A stretch of 64,000 bases of DNA, from the NCBI RefSeq assembly GCF_023208195.1, contig NZ_CP060034.1, forward strand, positions 2,046,001 through 2,110,000, given 5' to 3'. A program made the position numbers and the translations under genes. The notes beneath the pieces are model-generated. The model worked only from the letters and a program-made list of their open reading frames with translations. It did no database searches and was not told where the DNA came from. Source of the stretch: Nocardioides sp. InS609-2 (GTDB lineage: Bacteria; Actinomycetota; Actinomycetes; Propionibacteriales; Nocardioidaceae). Of the stretch, positions 35,466 to 44,819 are shown piece after piece (within the stretch, counting starts at the first letter, position 1; each line of letters begins with the position of its first letter).

Positions 35466-37736
35466 TCAGCCGAGCGCGGCGGGCAGCGTGGCGGTCCAGG
35501 CCTCGCGCACGTCGGCCAGCGGGACGGTGAACTGGTCCTCGATGGACAGGTCGGTGCCACCGGTGCGGCCGAGGGGGGTGAGGGGTACGCCGTGGCGCTT
35601 GGCCAGGTCGACGAGCGCGTCGGCGTCGGCGTCGGACACCGTGACGACCACTCGGGCCGTGGACTCGCCGAACATGTCGACGAACGCGTCTCCGGGCAGT
35701 GCCACCGACGCGCCGATGTCGTGACGCAGCGCGGCCTCGACCAGCGTCTGCGCCAAGCCGCCGTCGGAGATGTCGTGGGCGCTGGTGAGCAGACCGACTC
35801 CCTCGGCCAGCAGCTCGGCCAGCGACCGTTCGGCGGACAGGTCGACGGCCGGCGGGAGACCGCCGAGGTGGCGGTGCACCACGTGCGCCCACTCGGAGCC
35901 CGACAGCTCTTCGCGGCTCTGACCCAGCAGGAAGATGCGCTCGCCCTCGGCAGCCCAGGCCGACGGCGTACGCCGCGTGACGTCGTCGATCACGCCGAGG
36001 ACGGCCACCACCGGGGTGGGGAGGATCGGCGTCTCGCCGGTCTGGTTGTAGAGGCTGACGTTGCCGCCGGTGACCGGGATGCCGAGCTCGAGGCAGGCGT
36101 CCTTGAGACCGCGGCAGGCCTCGGCGAACTGCCACATGACGTCGGGGTCCTCGGGCGAGCCGAAGTTGAGGCAGTCGGAGATCGCGAGCGGCCGCGCTCC
36201 CCCGGTGGCGACGTTGCGGTAGGACTCGGCGAGCGCCAGCTGCGCGCCGGCGTACGGGTCGAGCTTCGCGAAGCGGCCGTTGCAGTCCGTCGAGACCGCG
36301 ACCCCGAGGTTGGTGTCCTCGTCGACGCGGATCATGCCGCTGTCGGACGGCTGGGCGAGCACGGTGTTGCCTCGGACATAGCGGTCGAACTGGTCGGTGA
36401 TCCAGGACTTGTCGCACAGGTTGGGGCTGGCGACGAGGCGGAGCAGGGTCTCGCGCAGTTCGTCCCCGGTCGAGGGTCGGGCCAGCATCTCGGCACCGTC
36501 GGCCTGGAGCGCGTCCTGCCACGACGGGCGGGCGAACGGACGGTTGTAGACAGGGCCCTCATGCGCGACGGTCTTGGGGTCGACGTCGACGATCGTCTCG
36601 CCGTGCCAGTCGATCACGAGCCTGCCGTCGCCGGTGACCACGCCGATGGTCGCTGCCTCGACGTCCCACTTGGCGCAGATAGCCATGAACCTCGGCTCGT
36701 CCTCCGGAGCGATGACGGCCATCATCCGCTCCTGGGACTCGCTCATCAGGATCTCTTCGGGCGCCAGGGTGGAGTCGCGCAGCGGCACCAGATCGAGCTC
36801 GACGTGCATGCCGCCGTCCCCGGCACTTGCCAGCTCGGAGGTGGCACAGGAGATGCCGGCGGCGCCGAAGTCCTGGATGCCGCGGACGATGCCGGAGGCG
36901 AAGAGCTCGAGGGTGCACTCGATGAGCAGCTTCTCCATGAACGGGTCGCCGACCTGGACGCTGGGCCGCTTGGCCGGGCCATCTTCCTCGAATTCGATGG
37001 ACGCGAGGATCGAAGCGCCTCCGATGCCGTCGCCGCCGGTGCGAGAGCCGTACATGATCACAAGGTTTCCCGCACCCGAGGCTTTCGCGAGGTGGAGGTC
37101 CTCGTGGCGGAGCACCCCAACGCACAGGGCGTTGACGAGTGGGTTGCCGAGGTAGGACTCGTCGAAGACGGCCTCCCCGCCGATGTTGGGCAGGCCGAGC
37201 ATGTTGCCGTAGCCACCCACGCCCGCGACGATCCCGGGCAGCACCCGGTGGGTGTCGTCGGCGTCGAGCGGGCCGAAGCGGAGCGGGTCCATCACGGCGA
37301 CGGGACGGGCGCCCATGGCGAGGATGTCGCGGACGATGCCGCCGACGCCGGTCGCCGCGCCCTGGTAGGGCTCGACGTACGACGGGTGGTTGTGGCTCTC
37401 GACCTTGAACGTGACGGCGTAGCCCTGGCCGATGTCGATGACCCCGGCGTTCTCGCCGATGCCCGCGAGCATCTTGCCGACAGGCGTCTCCTGCGGGATC
37501 TCGCTGAACTGCTTGAGGTGCACCTTGCTCGACTTGTAGGAGCAGTGCTCGCTCCACATCACCGAGTACATCGCCAGCTCGCTGCTGGTCGGGCGCCGCC
37601 CGAGGATCGCGCGGATCGTGGAGTACTCGTCGGCCTTCAGCCCCAGGTCGGCCCAGGGCTGCTCGCGATCGGGGTCGGCTGCTGCGGCGGTGACGGTGTC
37701 GAGGCTGGACTGGTGCGGCACGGACGTCTCAGGCAC
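35466..37736 (-). CDS. purL: phosphoribosylformylglycinamidine synthase, large subunit
   Basis: PurL converts FGAR to FGAM with ATP, using ammonia channelled from PurQ with PurS. The 756-residue length is that of the small-type PurL that needs PurQ and PurS, both encoded at 45264-46183. Motifs include [11 protein letters not shown] near residue 60, [21 protein letters not shown] near 110 and the late LGQSREEL region near 600. It starts at ATG 37736 and has a small lipoprotein hydrolase gene directly downstream. The TetR gene lies upstream in the same direction. Confidence 0.97.
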   Translation of the reverse strand: MPETSVPHQSSLDTVTAAAADPDREQPWADLGLKADEYSTIRAILGRRPTSSELAMYSVMWSEHCSYKSSKVHLKQFSEIPQETPVGKMLAGIGENAGVIDIGQGYAVTFKVESHNHPSYVEPYQGAATGVGGIVRDILAMGARPVAVMDPLRFGPLDADDTHRVLPGIVAGVGGYGNMLGLPNIGGEAVFDESYLGNPLVNALCVGVLRHEDLHLAKASGAGNLVIMYGSRTGGDGIGGASILASIEFEEDGPAKRPSVQVGDPFMEKLLIECTLELFASGIVRGIQDFGAAGISCATSELASAGDGGMHVELDLVPLRDSTLAPEEILMSESQERMMAVIAPEDEPRFMAICAKWDVEAATIGVVTGDGRLVIDWHGETIVDVDPKTVAHEGPVYNRPFARPSWQDALQADGAEMLARPSTGDELRETLLRLVASPNLCDKSWITDQFDRYVRGNTVLAQPSDSGMIRVDEDTNLGVAVSTDCNGRFAKLDPYAGAQLALAESYRNVATGGARPLAISDCLNFGSPEDPDVMWQFAEACRGLKDACLELGIPVTGGNVSLYNQTGETPILPTPVVAVLGVIDDVTRRTPSAWAAEGERIFLLGQSREELSGSEWAHVVHRHLGGLPPAVDLSAERSLAELLAEGVGLLTSAHDISDGGLAQTLVEAALRHDIGASVALPGDAFVDMFGESTARVVVTVSDADADALVDLAKRHGVPLTPLGRTGGTDLSIEDQFTVPLADVREAWTATLPAALG

Positions 37737-37778
37737 GCGGTCAATCTACCGGCGCGACGGGCCGCACCGACCACCGCG

Positions 37779-38327
37779 TCAGCGGAGGAGACCGTCGGCG
37801 ACGACCTCGAGCATCGGGCGTACGGCGGAGCGGTCGAGCTCGGCCTGGTCGGCGACCGCGGCGATGCCGCCCACGAGCCGCGCCACCTTCAGGGAGTCGA
37901 CTCCCTCGCGCAGCGCGCCCTCGTCCTGCAGGCGGCTGATCACGCGCTCACCGGCGCCGCGCAGCACCTCGCACTTGGTGCGGATCGGGGAGTCCGGGTC
38001 GCCCATCGCCGAGGTGATCTTGGCCGGCCCACCCTTGTGCAGGCTGATCAGTACGACGTACTCGTCGAACCACGTCAGCAGTACGTCGCGCGGCGACCCC
38101 TCGTGGGCGACGGCCTTCTCGGCCGCCACCTCCACCCGGTCGACCCAACTCTGCATGATCGCATCGAGCAGGGCATCGCGGGTCGGGAAGTGGCGGTAGA
38201 GGGTGCCGGCGCCGACTCCCGCGCGCTTGGCGACGAGGTCGAGCGAGGCGTCGTACCCCTGCTCGCGGAAGACCTGACGAGCAACGTCGACGATGCGGTC
38301 GTAGTTGCGCTTCGCGTCGGAACGCAC
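37779..38327 (-). CDS. TetR-family repressor of the adjacent efflux pump
   Basis: The 182-residue protein has the TetR DNA-binding head (IVDVARQVFREQGYDASLDLVAKRAGVGAGTLYRHFPTRDALLD, residues about 12-55) and a ligand domain. It starts at GTG 38327 and diverges from the DHA2 efflux gene at 38448. The intergenic space has a TetR-type palindrome (38355-38371), so it very likely represses both itself and the pump until an inducer binds. Confidence 0.93.
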   Translation of the reverse strand: MRSDAKRNYDRIVDVARQVFREQGYDASLDLVAKRAGVGAGTLYRHFPTRDALLDAIMQSWVDRVEVAAEKAVAHEGSPRDVLLTWFDEYVVLISLHKGGPAKITSAMGDPDSPIRTKCEVLRGAGERVISRLQDEGALREGVDSLKVARLVGGIAAVADQAELDRSAVRPMLEVVADGLLR

Positions 38328-38354
38328 GAGATCTCCACGCCTTTCACTTGCTAA

Positions 38355-38371
38355 ACGGAGAGCGTCTCCGT
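38355..38371. promoter_or_regulatory. TetR operator palindrome
   Basis: ACGGAGA and TCTCCGT are separated by GCG, giving 7-bp perfect arms. It lies 28 bp before the TetR start and 77 bp before the efflux gene, in their shared promoter region. A second looser repeat (GAGGA..TCCTC) lies about 20 bp further on. Confidence 0.75.
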
Positions 38372-38447
38372 ATTATTCTGGAGGAAGCGGAGTCATCCTC
38401 CGGATACACAGTACCTCGGCCTCTCCGGCCAGAACAGGACTTCCTCG

Positions 38448-39905
38448 ATGTCCACCGACACAGTCACCACCTCCGACCGCGCCACCCGTGCGGCCACCCT
38501 CCACTCCTCCACCGAGCTCCCCACCGAGCTCCCCGACAACGCCGGCCGGGCTGCCGCCGGCATCGCCATCGTGCTGGTCGCCCAGCTGATGCTGATCCTC
38601 GACGCCACGGTCGTGAATGTCGCACTGCCGCACATCGCGGCCGACCTGTCCTTCGGGCCGGCGTCGTTGTCCTGGGTGCTCAACGCCTACACGCTGGCCT
38701 TCGGCGGCCTGCTGCTCCTCGGCGGCCGGCTCGGCGACGTCTTCGGCCGGCGCCGGATGTTCGAGGCCGGCATCGCCATCTTCACCGCCGCCTCGTTCAT
38801 GGGCGGCCTCGCCCAGTCCGCCGACATGCTCGTCATGAGCCGGGCGGCCCAGGGGGTCGGCGCCGCACTGGCCGCGCCCGGTGTGCTCGCCCTGCTCACC
38901 ACCAGCGCGCCCGACGAGGCGGCCCGCAACCGCGCACTGGCTCTCTTCGGCGCCGTCTCCTCCGGAGGCATGTCCCTCGGCCTCCTCCTCGGCGGGTTCC
39001 TCACCGACGTCGGCTCGTGGCGCTGGACCCTCATCATCAACGTGCCGATCGGGCTGGCCGTGCTGCTCCTGACGCGACGGTTCCTCGACGAGACCGCCCG
39101 TCGTCCGGGTCGCTTCGACCTGGTGGGCGCCGGTACGGCGACGCTCGGCGCGGTCGCGATCGTCTGGTCGCTCATCGGCGCGCCGGAGCAGGGCTGGACC
39201 TCCGCGCGCACGATCCTCGGGCTGGCGGTCGGCGCGGCCGCACTCGCCGTACTGGCCGTGACCGAACGACGGGTTCCGCACCCGATGCTGCGCCCCGAGC
39301 TGCTCCGCAGCCGGCCGCGGGTCGGCGCACTCGCCGTCATGGCCCTGGTCGTCGGCGGCCAGCTGTCGATGTTCTTCCTCGCGGTACAGCTCATCGAGGG
39401 TGAGCTGGGCTTCGGTCCGATGGCGACCGGCCTGGCCTTCCTGCCGCTGACCCTGGGCATCTTCGGGATGTCACGGGTGACCCCCAGGCTGCTGGGGCGC
39501 CTCGGAGCCACGCCGATGATCGTCACGGGGACGCTCGGACTGGCCGCCAGCTTTGCCTGGCTCAGCACCGTCGCCGCGGGCGACGGCTACATCGACGGTG
39601 TCTTCGGGCCGATGCTGCTCAACGGGCTCTCGGCCGGCCTGGTCTTCATGCCGCTCACCGCCACGGCGCTCGGTGGCGTCGAGCCGGAGCACGCCGGGTC
39701 GGCCTCCGGCCTGCTGCAGACGTTCCAGCAGCTCGGTGGCGCGATCGGCCTCGCCGTGGTGGTCTCCGTGTACGCCGCGGGGTCGGTGCCCGGTCAGTTC
39801 CTGCCGGGCGCCCAGGGGGCGTTCCTCACCTCCGCGACCTTCGCCGTCCTGGCCCTGGTGGCGACGCTCACGCTCATCCGCGGCCGTCGCGCCGGGTCCG
39901 CGTGA
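38448..39905 (+). CDS. DHA2-family MFS multidrug efflux pump
   Basis: The 485-residue protein has about fourteen membrane segments, as DHA2 (EmrB/QacA-like) proton-drug antiporters do. It shows motif D1 (LDATVVNVALPHI), motif A (GGRLGDVFGRRRMF) and motif C (FGAVSSGGMSLGLLLGG). ATG 38448 has AGGA at 38436. It is controlled by the divergent TetR gene. A perfect 42-bp palindrome begins 1 bp after its stop codon and probably ends transcription. Confidence 0.94.
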   Translation: MSTDTVTTSDRATRAATLHSSTELPTELPDNAGRAAAGIAIVLVAQLMLILDATVVNVALPHIAADLSFGPASLSWVLNAYTLAFGGLLLLGGRLGDVFGRRRMFEAGIAIFTAASFMGGLAQSADMLVMSRAAQGVGAALAAPGVLALLTTSAPDEAARNRALALFGAVSSGGMSLGLLLGGFLTDVGSWRWTLIINVPIGLAVLLLTRRFLDETARRPGRFDLVGAGTATLGAVAIVWSLIGAPEQGWTSARTILGLAVGAAALAVLAVTERRVPHPMLRPELLRSRPRVGALAVMALVVGGQLSMFFLAVQLIEGELGFGPMATGLAFLPLTLGIFGMSRVTPRLLGRLGATPMIVTGTLGLAASFAWLSTVAAGDGYIDGVFGPMLLNGLSAGLVFMPLTATALGGVEPEHAGSASGLLQTFQQLGGAIGLAVVVSVYAAGSVPGQFLPGAQGAFLTSATFAVLALVATLTLIRGRRAGSA

Positions 39906-39906
39906 G

Positions 39907-39948
39907 CTCGCGCATGGTCGGCCGCCGCGGCGGCCGACCATGCGCGAG
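39907..39948. terminator. perfect 42-bp palindrome (hairpin terminator)
   Basis: Bases 39907-39927 are the exact reverse complement of 39928-39948, so arms of 21 bp meet with no spacer. It starts 2 bp after the stop codon of the efflux gene. In RNA it gives a very stable hairpin, in DNA a possible cruciform. No T run follows, as is common for actinobacterial terminators. Confidence 0.85.
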
Positions 39949-40045
39949 TTGCCACGAAGTCTGTGACGGAAGTGATGCGTGAGGTTATGGTGAGCCTGAC
40001 CTCTTGACCCCCAGGCGGACCTTCCCCCGTCGTTGGAGCATCCCG

Positions 40046-41413
40046 ATGCGCTTTCACGCCCGCCTGTTCTCCGTCGTTGCGCCCCTCGCCGGGCTGGTCC
40101 TGACCGCCGGCCTGCTGGCCGTCACCTCGACGCCGGCCCAGTCCGAGAACATCAAGTCCCAGGCCGCTCGCCGGGCCAACGTCGTCACCCCGGGTGACTT
40201 CACCGGCTACGGCTTCGACCAGTGTCTGGCGCCGGACCAGGCCAAGATGGACATCTGGCTGCAGCACTCGCCCTTCCTCGCGGCCGGGATCTACATCTCC
40301 GGTGACTCACGGGCCTGCCGGGACCAGCCGAACCTCAGCCCCACCTGGATCTCCACCCAGCTGGCCAACGGCTGGCGGCTGCTCCCGATCGCACTCGGTC
40401 CGCAGGCGTCGTGCCAGCCCCGGTTCCCGCGCTACAAGGACGACTTCAAGATCAACCCGAGCCCGGGCGCGAGCGGCACCTACTCCATCGCGCAGGGGCA
40501 GGGCTCGACCGAGGCCGACAAGAACATCGACGACGCCCTCGTGCTCGGCATCGCCCCGGGCAGCACGATCTGGTACGACCTCGAGGGCTTCGACCTCACC
40601 GACACGCAGTGCCGCGAGTCCGCGCTGCGCTTCATCCACGGCTGGACCACGCGCGTGACAGCGCGCGGCTTCGTGGCCGGCATGTATTCCAGCGCCGGCT
40701 CCGGCATCAAGATGATCGACGACGCCCGCGCGGAGCGACCCGGCCAGTTCACTCTGCCGTCGCGCATCTGGATCGCGCGCTGGGACGGCATCGCCAACAC
40801 GTCCACGTCGTACATCCGCGAGGACGGCTGGCGGCCCGGCGGCCGGATGAAGCAGTACCTCGGCGGCCACAACGAGACGTGGGGCGGCGCCACGATCAAC
40901 ATCGACAGCAACTTCCTCGATCTCGGTCGCGGCTCCGTCGCCGACCCGGAGAGCTGGTGCGGTGGCCTCAAGACCAGCTTCTGGAGCTATCCGCGCCTGA
41001 CTACCAAGAAGGCCAAGGTCAATCGCGTCAAGGTGCTCCAGTGCATGCTCGCCGCACGCAGCCTGTACGACGGCAAGGTCAACGGCCGCTACAACAAGCG
41101 CACCCGCAACGGCATCGCGCAGTGGCAGGCCGCTCGCGGCCGGAAGGCCGCCAAGGCGTTCACTCGCAGCCACTGGGTGTCACTGCTCGCGGAGGGCTCG
41201 GCGCCCGTGCTCAAGGTGGGCTCGGCCGGCGCCGACGTCTTCCGTCTCCAGCGCGCGCTCAACGCCACCGGGCGCGGCAAGCTCGCCGGCACCGGCGTCT
41301 ACGACCAGAAGACGGAGTCGGCGGTGCGGGCGTACCAGAAGGCACGCCGCCTGTCGGTGACGGGTACGACGACCCCCGAGGTGTGGGCGGCCCTGGCTGC
41401 CGGTCGGAGGTAG
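40046..41413 (+). CDS. secreted DUF1906 (glycoside-hydrolase-like) protein with two peptidoglycan-binding repeats
   Basis: The 455-residue protein has a Sec signal peptide (basic start, hydrophobic core, AQS cleavage region near residue 33), then a DUF1906 domain (about 45-290), a TIM-barrel fold related to GH25-like lysozymes and mycobacterial Rv2525c: GYGFDQCLAPD, WYDLEGFD near residue 180, AGMYSSAGSG and WIARWDG. Two C-terminal peptidoglycan-binding type 1 repeats follow (VLQCMLAARSLYDG and VFRLQRALNATGRG). It probably acts at or on the cell wall. ATG 40046 gives the signal peptide; the frame back to 40004 does not. Confidence 0.88.
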   Translation: MRFHARLFSVVAPLAGLVLTAGLLAVTSTPAQSENIKSQAARRANVVTPGDFTGYGFDQCLAPDQAKMDIWLQHSPFLAAGIYISGDSRACRDQPNLSPTWISTQLANGWRLLPIALGPQASCQPRFPRYKDDFKINPSPGASGTYSIAQGQGSTEADKNIDDALVLGIAPGSTIWYDLEGFDLTDTQCRESALRFIHGWTTRVTARGFVAGMYSSAGSGIKMIDDARAERPGQFTLPSRIWIARWDGIANTSTSYIREDGWRPGGRMKQYLGGHNETWGGATINIDSNFLDLGRGSVADPESWCGGLKTSFWSYPRLTTKKAKVNRVKVLQCMLAARSLYDGKVNGRYNKRTRNGIAQWQAARGRKAAKAFTRSHWVSLLAEGSAPVLKVGSAGADVFRLQRALNATGRGKLAGTGVYDQKTESAVRAYQKARRLSVTGTTTPEVWAALAAGRR

Positions 41414-41421
41414 CGCCAGGG

Positions 41422-41994
41422 TCAGCGGACGGCCACGCTGGCGAGTCGTCGGGAGATCCGATCGATCTCGGCGCGATCGACCACAGCGCCGGCATTGGCT
41501 CCGGCGATGCGGTCGAACAGGATCCCGTCGATGCACGCGACCAGCCAGTACGCCTGCTCGACAGGATCGCTGGCCCCGAGACCAGCTAGCACGCCCGCGA
41601 TCCGTTCGCGGATGGCGACGCCGCCATGGTGCAGCACACGGGCGAGATCGGGTCGGCGTACCGCCTCCATCGACAGCTCGTAGCGGGCCAGGTGGCGCTG
41701 TCGATCCGTGCTCAGCCACCTGTACAGGACGTCGCCGAGCGCCTTCGCGAGCATCGCCTCGTCGCGCGAGGTCGCGAGCGGATGCATGACATCGAGGTCG
41801 GCGTGGTCCTGGTCGACGAGCTCGGTGACACACGCCTTCAGCAGCGCCAGGCGCGATCGGAAGTAGTACGACGTCGACCCCGTCGGCAGGCCCACTGCCG
41901 CATCAACCGCACGGTGGGTGAGCCCGCGTGCGCCTGCGGTCGCGAGCACGTGCAGCGCCGCACGGGCGATCACCTGTCTACGGTCCGGCCTCAT
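41422..41994 (-). CDS. TetR-family repressor
   Basis: The 190-residue protein has a TetR head (QVIARAALHVLATAGARGLTHRAVDAAVGLPTGSTSYYF, residues 7-45) of the type typical for TetR_C_6/YcaC-like repressors. ATG 41994 diverges from the FAD monooxygenase at 42054. The gap contains an 8-bp-armed palindrome and a second half-matching site, so it most likely represses the monooxygenase operon. A long open frame upstream of 41994 overlaps the monooxygenase gene on the other strand and is rejected. Confidence 0.9.
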   Translation of the reverse strand: MRPDRRQVIARAALHVLATAGARGLTHRAVDAAVGLPTGSTSYYFRSRLALLKACVTELVDQDHADLDVMHPLATSRDEAMLAKALGDVLYRWLSTDRQRHLARYELSMEAVRRPDLARVLHHGGVAIRERIAGVLAGLGASDPVEQAYWLVACIDGILFDRIAGANAGAVVDRAEIDRISRRLASVAVR

Positions 41995-42001
41995 GCGTTG
42001 G

Positions 42002-42045
42002 AACTCTACCGCCGTAGAGTTGCCGGCCGATCCTCTACACCCGTA
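42002..42045. promoter_or_regulatory. two TetR operator sites
   Basis: AACTCTAC and GTAGAGTT flank CGCC at 42002-42021, a perfect palindrome with 8-bp arms. A second site at 42034-42045 repeats the core as CTAC-ACCC-GTAG. They are 32 bp apart centre to centre, about three helical turns, and fill nearly all of the promoter region between the divergent genes. Confidence 0.75.
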
Positions 42046-42053
42046 GTGTCCAC

Positions 42054-43214
42054 GTGGTGACCGCACAGGACCGTAGGACCGCCACCGTCGTGGGAGCAGG
42101 GATAGGCGGGCTCGCCAGCGCCCTGGCCCTGAAACGGCTCGGATGGGAGGTCGCCGTCCATGAGCGAGCACCACGCCTGGACCACGGTGGCGCCGGGCTG
42201 GTGCTCGCGCCCAACGCTGTCTGGGCACTGCGGTCCCTCGACCTCGCGGACGCCGTCGGTGCCCGGGCGACGGCACTCGAGGGGTCCGGCCTCCGGCGCC
42301 CCGACGGGACGTGGATCTCCCGGGTCGACGCAGAAGCAGTGGCGCACCGCACCGGCGCTCCCGCGCTCGGCGTCCTGCGTTCCGACCTGGTCGACGGGCT
42401 GGCCGGGGCACTGGGCCGCGAGCTGATCGAGCTCGGCTCGGAGATCACGGACGTGTCCGAGCTGGCCACCAACCTGGTCGTCGGCGCCGACGGCATCGGC
42501 TCCCACGTGCGCCGGTCGATGTGGCCGGACCACCCACCTCCCCGGTACGCCGGGTACGCCGCCTGGCGTGCGCTCGTCCCTCATCCCGATCCTGCGTCGT
42601 ACGTCGCGAGCGAGACCTGGGGACGAGGCCAGCGCTTCGGGGTGGTGCCGGTCGGGCGCGACCAGGCCTACCTCTATGCCACCGCGAGCTGCGCCGAGGA
42701 CGCCGACCACGGCAACTCCGTAGACGAGCTCAGGAGACGCTTCGGACGGTGGCACGCGCCGATCCCCACGCTGCTCGATGCCCTGGACGGCGCAACGGTT
42801 CTTCATCACGACGTGTACGACCTCCACCCATCGCTGACCGACCTGCACCACTCACCCGAGCAGGGGTCCACGGAGGTGGTCCTGGTCGGCGATGCCGCGC
42901 ACGCCATGGAACCCAACCTCGGCCAGGGCGCCGGCACCGCCCTGGAGGACGCGGTCGTGCTGGCGCACTGCCTCGGCGAGAACGCCGACATCGCCACCGC
43001 CGTGATCCGCTACAGCCGGGCGAGAGTGCCACGGGTCGCAGCACTATCGCGACTCGCGCGCCGGATGGGCCGCGTGGCCCAGCTGGAACAGCCCATCCTC
43101 GTCTCCGCCCGCGACGCGCTGATCGCCCTCACCCCTGACCGCCTGGCCCGCAACGCAGCAGCCGGCGCCGCCGGCTGGCGCCCACCGAGACCCACCTCCC
43201 AGGAGCACCGATGA
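42054..43214 (+). CDS. FAD-dependent monooxygenase (aromatic hydroxylase type)
   Basis: The 386-residue flavoprotein has the FAD motif VVGAGIGGLASALALKRLG near residue 13, the second FAD/NADPH motif VVGADGIGSHVR near 145 and the GD motif VVLVGDAAHAMEPNLGQG near 285, as in p-hydroxybenzoate hydroxylase-type enzymes. It would hydroxylate an aromatic or polyketide-like substrate with NAD(P)H and oxygen. The start is GTG 42054 or 42057. It is under the divergent TetR gene and overlaps a membrane protein gene by 4 bp. Confidence 0.9.
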   Translation: MVTAQDRRTATVVGAGIGGLASALALKRLGWEVAVHERAPRLDHGGAGLVLAPNAVWALRSLDLADAVGARATALEGSGLRRPDGTWISRVDAEAVAHRTGAPALGVLRSDLVDGLAGALGRELIELGSEITDVSELATNLVVGADGIGSHVRRSMWPDHPPPRYAGYAAWRALVPHPDPASYVASETWGRGQRFGVVPVGRDQAYLYATASCAEDADHGNSVDELRRRFGRWHAPIPTLLDALDGATVLHHDVYDLHPSLTDLHHSPEQGSTEVVLVGDAAHAMEPNLGQGAGTALEDAVVLAHCLGENADIATAVIRYSRARVPRVAALSRLARRMGRVAQLEQPILVSARDALIALTPDRLARNAAAGAAGWRPPRPTSQEHR

Positions 43215-43693
43215 ACCAAGAGCACACCACCAGCAGGACCACGCGGCTGACCTGCACAGCCGTCGCCGCCTGGGCGTTGCTCGTCACCGGAGTCGGTCAC
43301 ACCGTGCTCGTGGTGGTCTCAGCTGTCTCGGAGACTCCCCGGGACCAGCTCGACGTGCGCCAGGCCATGGTCGAGACGACGACCCGGGTGGCCGGGCTCG
43401 ACCGCAGCCTCTGGCAGCTGTTCTCCGGGTTCAGCCTGGTGATGGCGTTGCTCCTCGTGGGCTTCGGAGCGCTGAACCTGCTGCTCGTGCGGCGTCATCC
43501 CGGCGTCCTCCTGGAGAGCCGGGTGGTGCTCTGGCTCGACCTGGCGGTGGTGCTCACAGCCCTGGGGATCGCGGTGCGACTGCTTCCCGCGCCTCCGATC
43601 GTGCTGCTCGGCCTGGCTGTCGTCGCCGTCGTCGTCGCGCTTTCGCGCCCTGACGCGTCCTTCGACGGCGCGCCGGCGGCTGTCCGGGACTGA
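43211..43693 (+). CDS. four-helix membrane protein of unknown function
   Basis: This 160-residue protein has four hydrophobic segments (about residues 15-37, 75-95, 107-125 and 127-145) and no motif I recognise. It resembles small LIC_13387-like membrane proteins that often accompany flavoenzymes. It overlaps the monooxygenase as ATGA, so it is translated with it and shares TetR control. A role in substrate export or membrane response is only a guess from context. Confidence 0.75.
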   Translation: MNQEHTTSRTTRLTCTAVAAWALLVTGVGHTVLVVVSAVSETPRDQLDVRQAMVETTTRVAGLDRSLWQLFSGFSLVMALLLVGFGALNLLLVRRHPGVLLESRVVLWLDLAVVLTALGIAVRLLPAPPIVLLGLAVVAVVVALSRPDASFDGAPAAVRD

Positions 43694-43697
43694 GGCC

Positions 43698-44819
43698 TCA
43701 GTCGTCGACGATGTTGGCGGTCGGCCTCTCGTCTCCGTCACCCTCGCCCTCGCGGTCAGCCTTTCGGGCTTCGCGGGCCGCCTTGCGGGCCTCGCGGGCT
43801 GCCTTCCGCTCGGCGAGCGCCTTCTGCTTCGCCTCCCGCGCTTCGCGGACCTCGGCAGAGTCGGGGTCGCTCGGAGTGGCCTTGGCCGACTGCGCCCCGC
43901 GGAGGCCCGTACGGGAGCCGCCTGCGCCGGCCTTGCCCGCCAGCATCGCGCCACCTCCACGCCCTGCCGCGGCGCCGGCCATCGGCGCACCACCACCCAT
44001 GGCTCCGGTGCCCGCCGTCGACTGCACGGGACCCTTGCGGGAGCTACGACCGGCGGCAATGAGCGCAGCGCCGGCCAGGCCAGCGCCACCCAGCGTCGGG
44101 GCGGTGAAGCTGACGTTGACCGGGGCGAGGGAACCGGCGCTGACGCCGCCCGCTGCCCCGGCCGCGCCGGCGGTGACGGAGCCTGAGCCGGAGCCGGAGC
44201 CGGAGCCGGACTGGGTCTCGCCCGCCACTGTGGTGGTCGCGGACGGGACGTAGTTCTCGGTGGCCACCCAGCCCACGACGTTGATGGCCTCGGGGCCCCG
44301 GGAGACCACCTCGGCCCATTGACGGGAGGTGCACTCGAACTCGGTCTTGGCCCGTCGCAACGTGTCGGCGTCGCCGTACAAGGTGTGGTCGAGGTCGCTG
44401 CGAATGGTCGCGGCGTTGGCCTCGGCCATCTTGATCTGGGTGTTCTGCTCGTCGGAGCCGGGGTTGAAGACGATCATCTGGTCGGGCCCGACTACCGCAT
44501 GCGGGATCAGTGCGACGAACGACCACTCACGGTCGAGCCGGCGCTGCGCGGCGGTCAGGCTGCCGGACACCTTGACCAGTGCGTCGGAGATGTTCTCGGC
44601 CACCGCCGAGAGGCTGTCGAGGCTGCCGACCACCTGCTTGCGGTGGGCGTCGTAGCCCTCCGCGGAGACGGAGTCCCAGCCGCCGTTGAACGCCTTCTGG
44701 GCCGTGACCACCAGCTGGTCCGCCGCCGACGTCAACGCGGCGCTCATCTCGGCCCAGGTCTGGGCGGCCACGTCGAGCGCCGTGACGTCGGCGCGGAGCT
44801 GCCACAGGTTGGCGACCAT
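43698..44819 (-). CDS. type VII secretion-like WXG protein with Gly/Ala linker and charged tail
   Basis: The 373-residue protein has an N-terminal helical hairpin of WXG/LXG type (residues 1-100) with WDSVSAEGYDAHR in its turn, a second helical part to about residue 200, a linker (SGSGSGSGSGS) and a long Gly/Ala-rich segment, and a C-terminal tail of Arg/Ala/Lys repeats (KAAREARKAAREARKADRE). No toxin domain is recognised. It starts at ATG 44819, sharing one base with the stop of the 123-residue partner gene (TGATG). No secretion genes are nearby. It is likely a substrate or surface protein of a type VII system encoded elsewhere. Confidence 0.65.
   Translation of the reverse strand: MVANLWQLRADVTALDVAAQTWAEMSAALTSAADQLVVTAQKAFNGGWDSVSAEGYDAHRKQVVGSLDSLSAVAENISDALVKVSGSLTAAQRRLDREWSFVALIPHAVVGPDQMIVFNPGSDEQNTQIKMAEANAATIRSDLDHTLYGDADTLRRAKTEFECTSRQWAEVVSRGPEAINVVGWVATENYVPSATTTVAGETQSGSGSGSGSGSVTAGAAGAAGGVSAGSLAPVNVSFTAPTLGGAGLAGAALIAAGRSSRKGPVQSTAGTGAMGGGAPMAGAAAGRGGGAMLAGKAGAGGSRTGLRGAQSAKATPSDPDSAEVREAREAKQKALAERKAAREARKAAREARKADREGEGDGDERPTANIVDD

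Noticed and set aside
34914..38354. Open frame of 1146 codons on the plus strand
   Set aside because: It is antisense to the lipoprotein hydrolase, purL and TetR genes. Long antisense frames are common in GC-rich DNA, and its translation is low-complexity (Arg/Asp/Gly/Val) with no domain.
44170..44215. GAGCCG tandem repeat in the WXG-like gene
   Set aside because: It is the DNA of the Ser/Gly linker (SGSGSGSGSGS) in the protein, not a separate repeat element.
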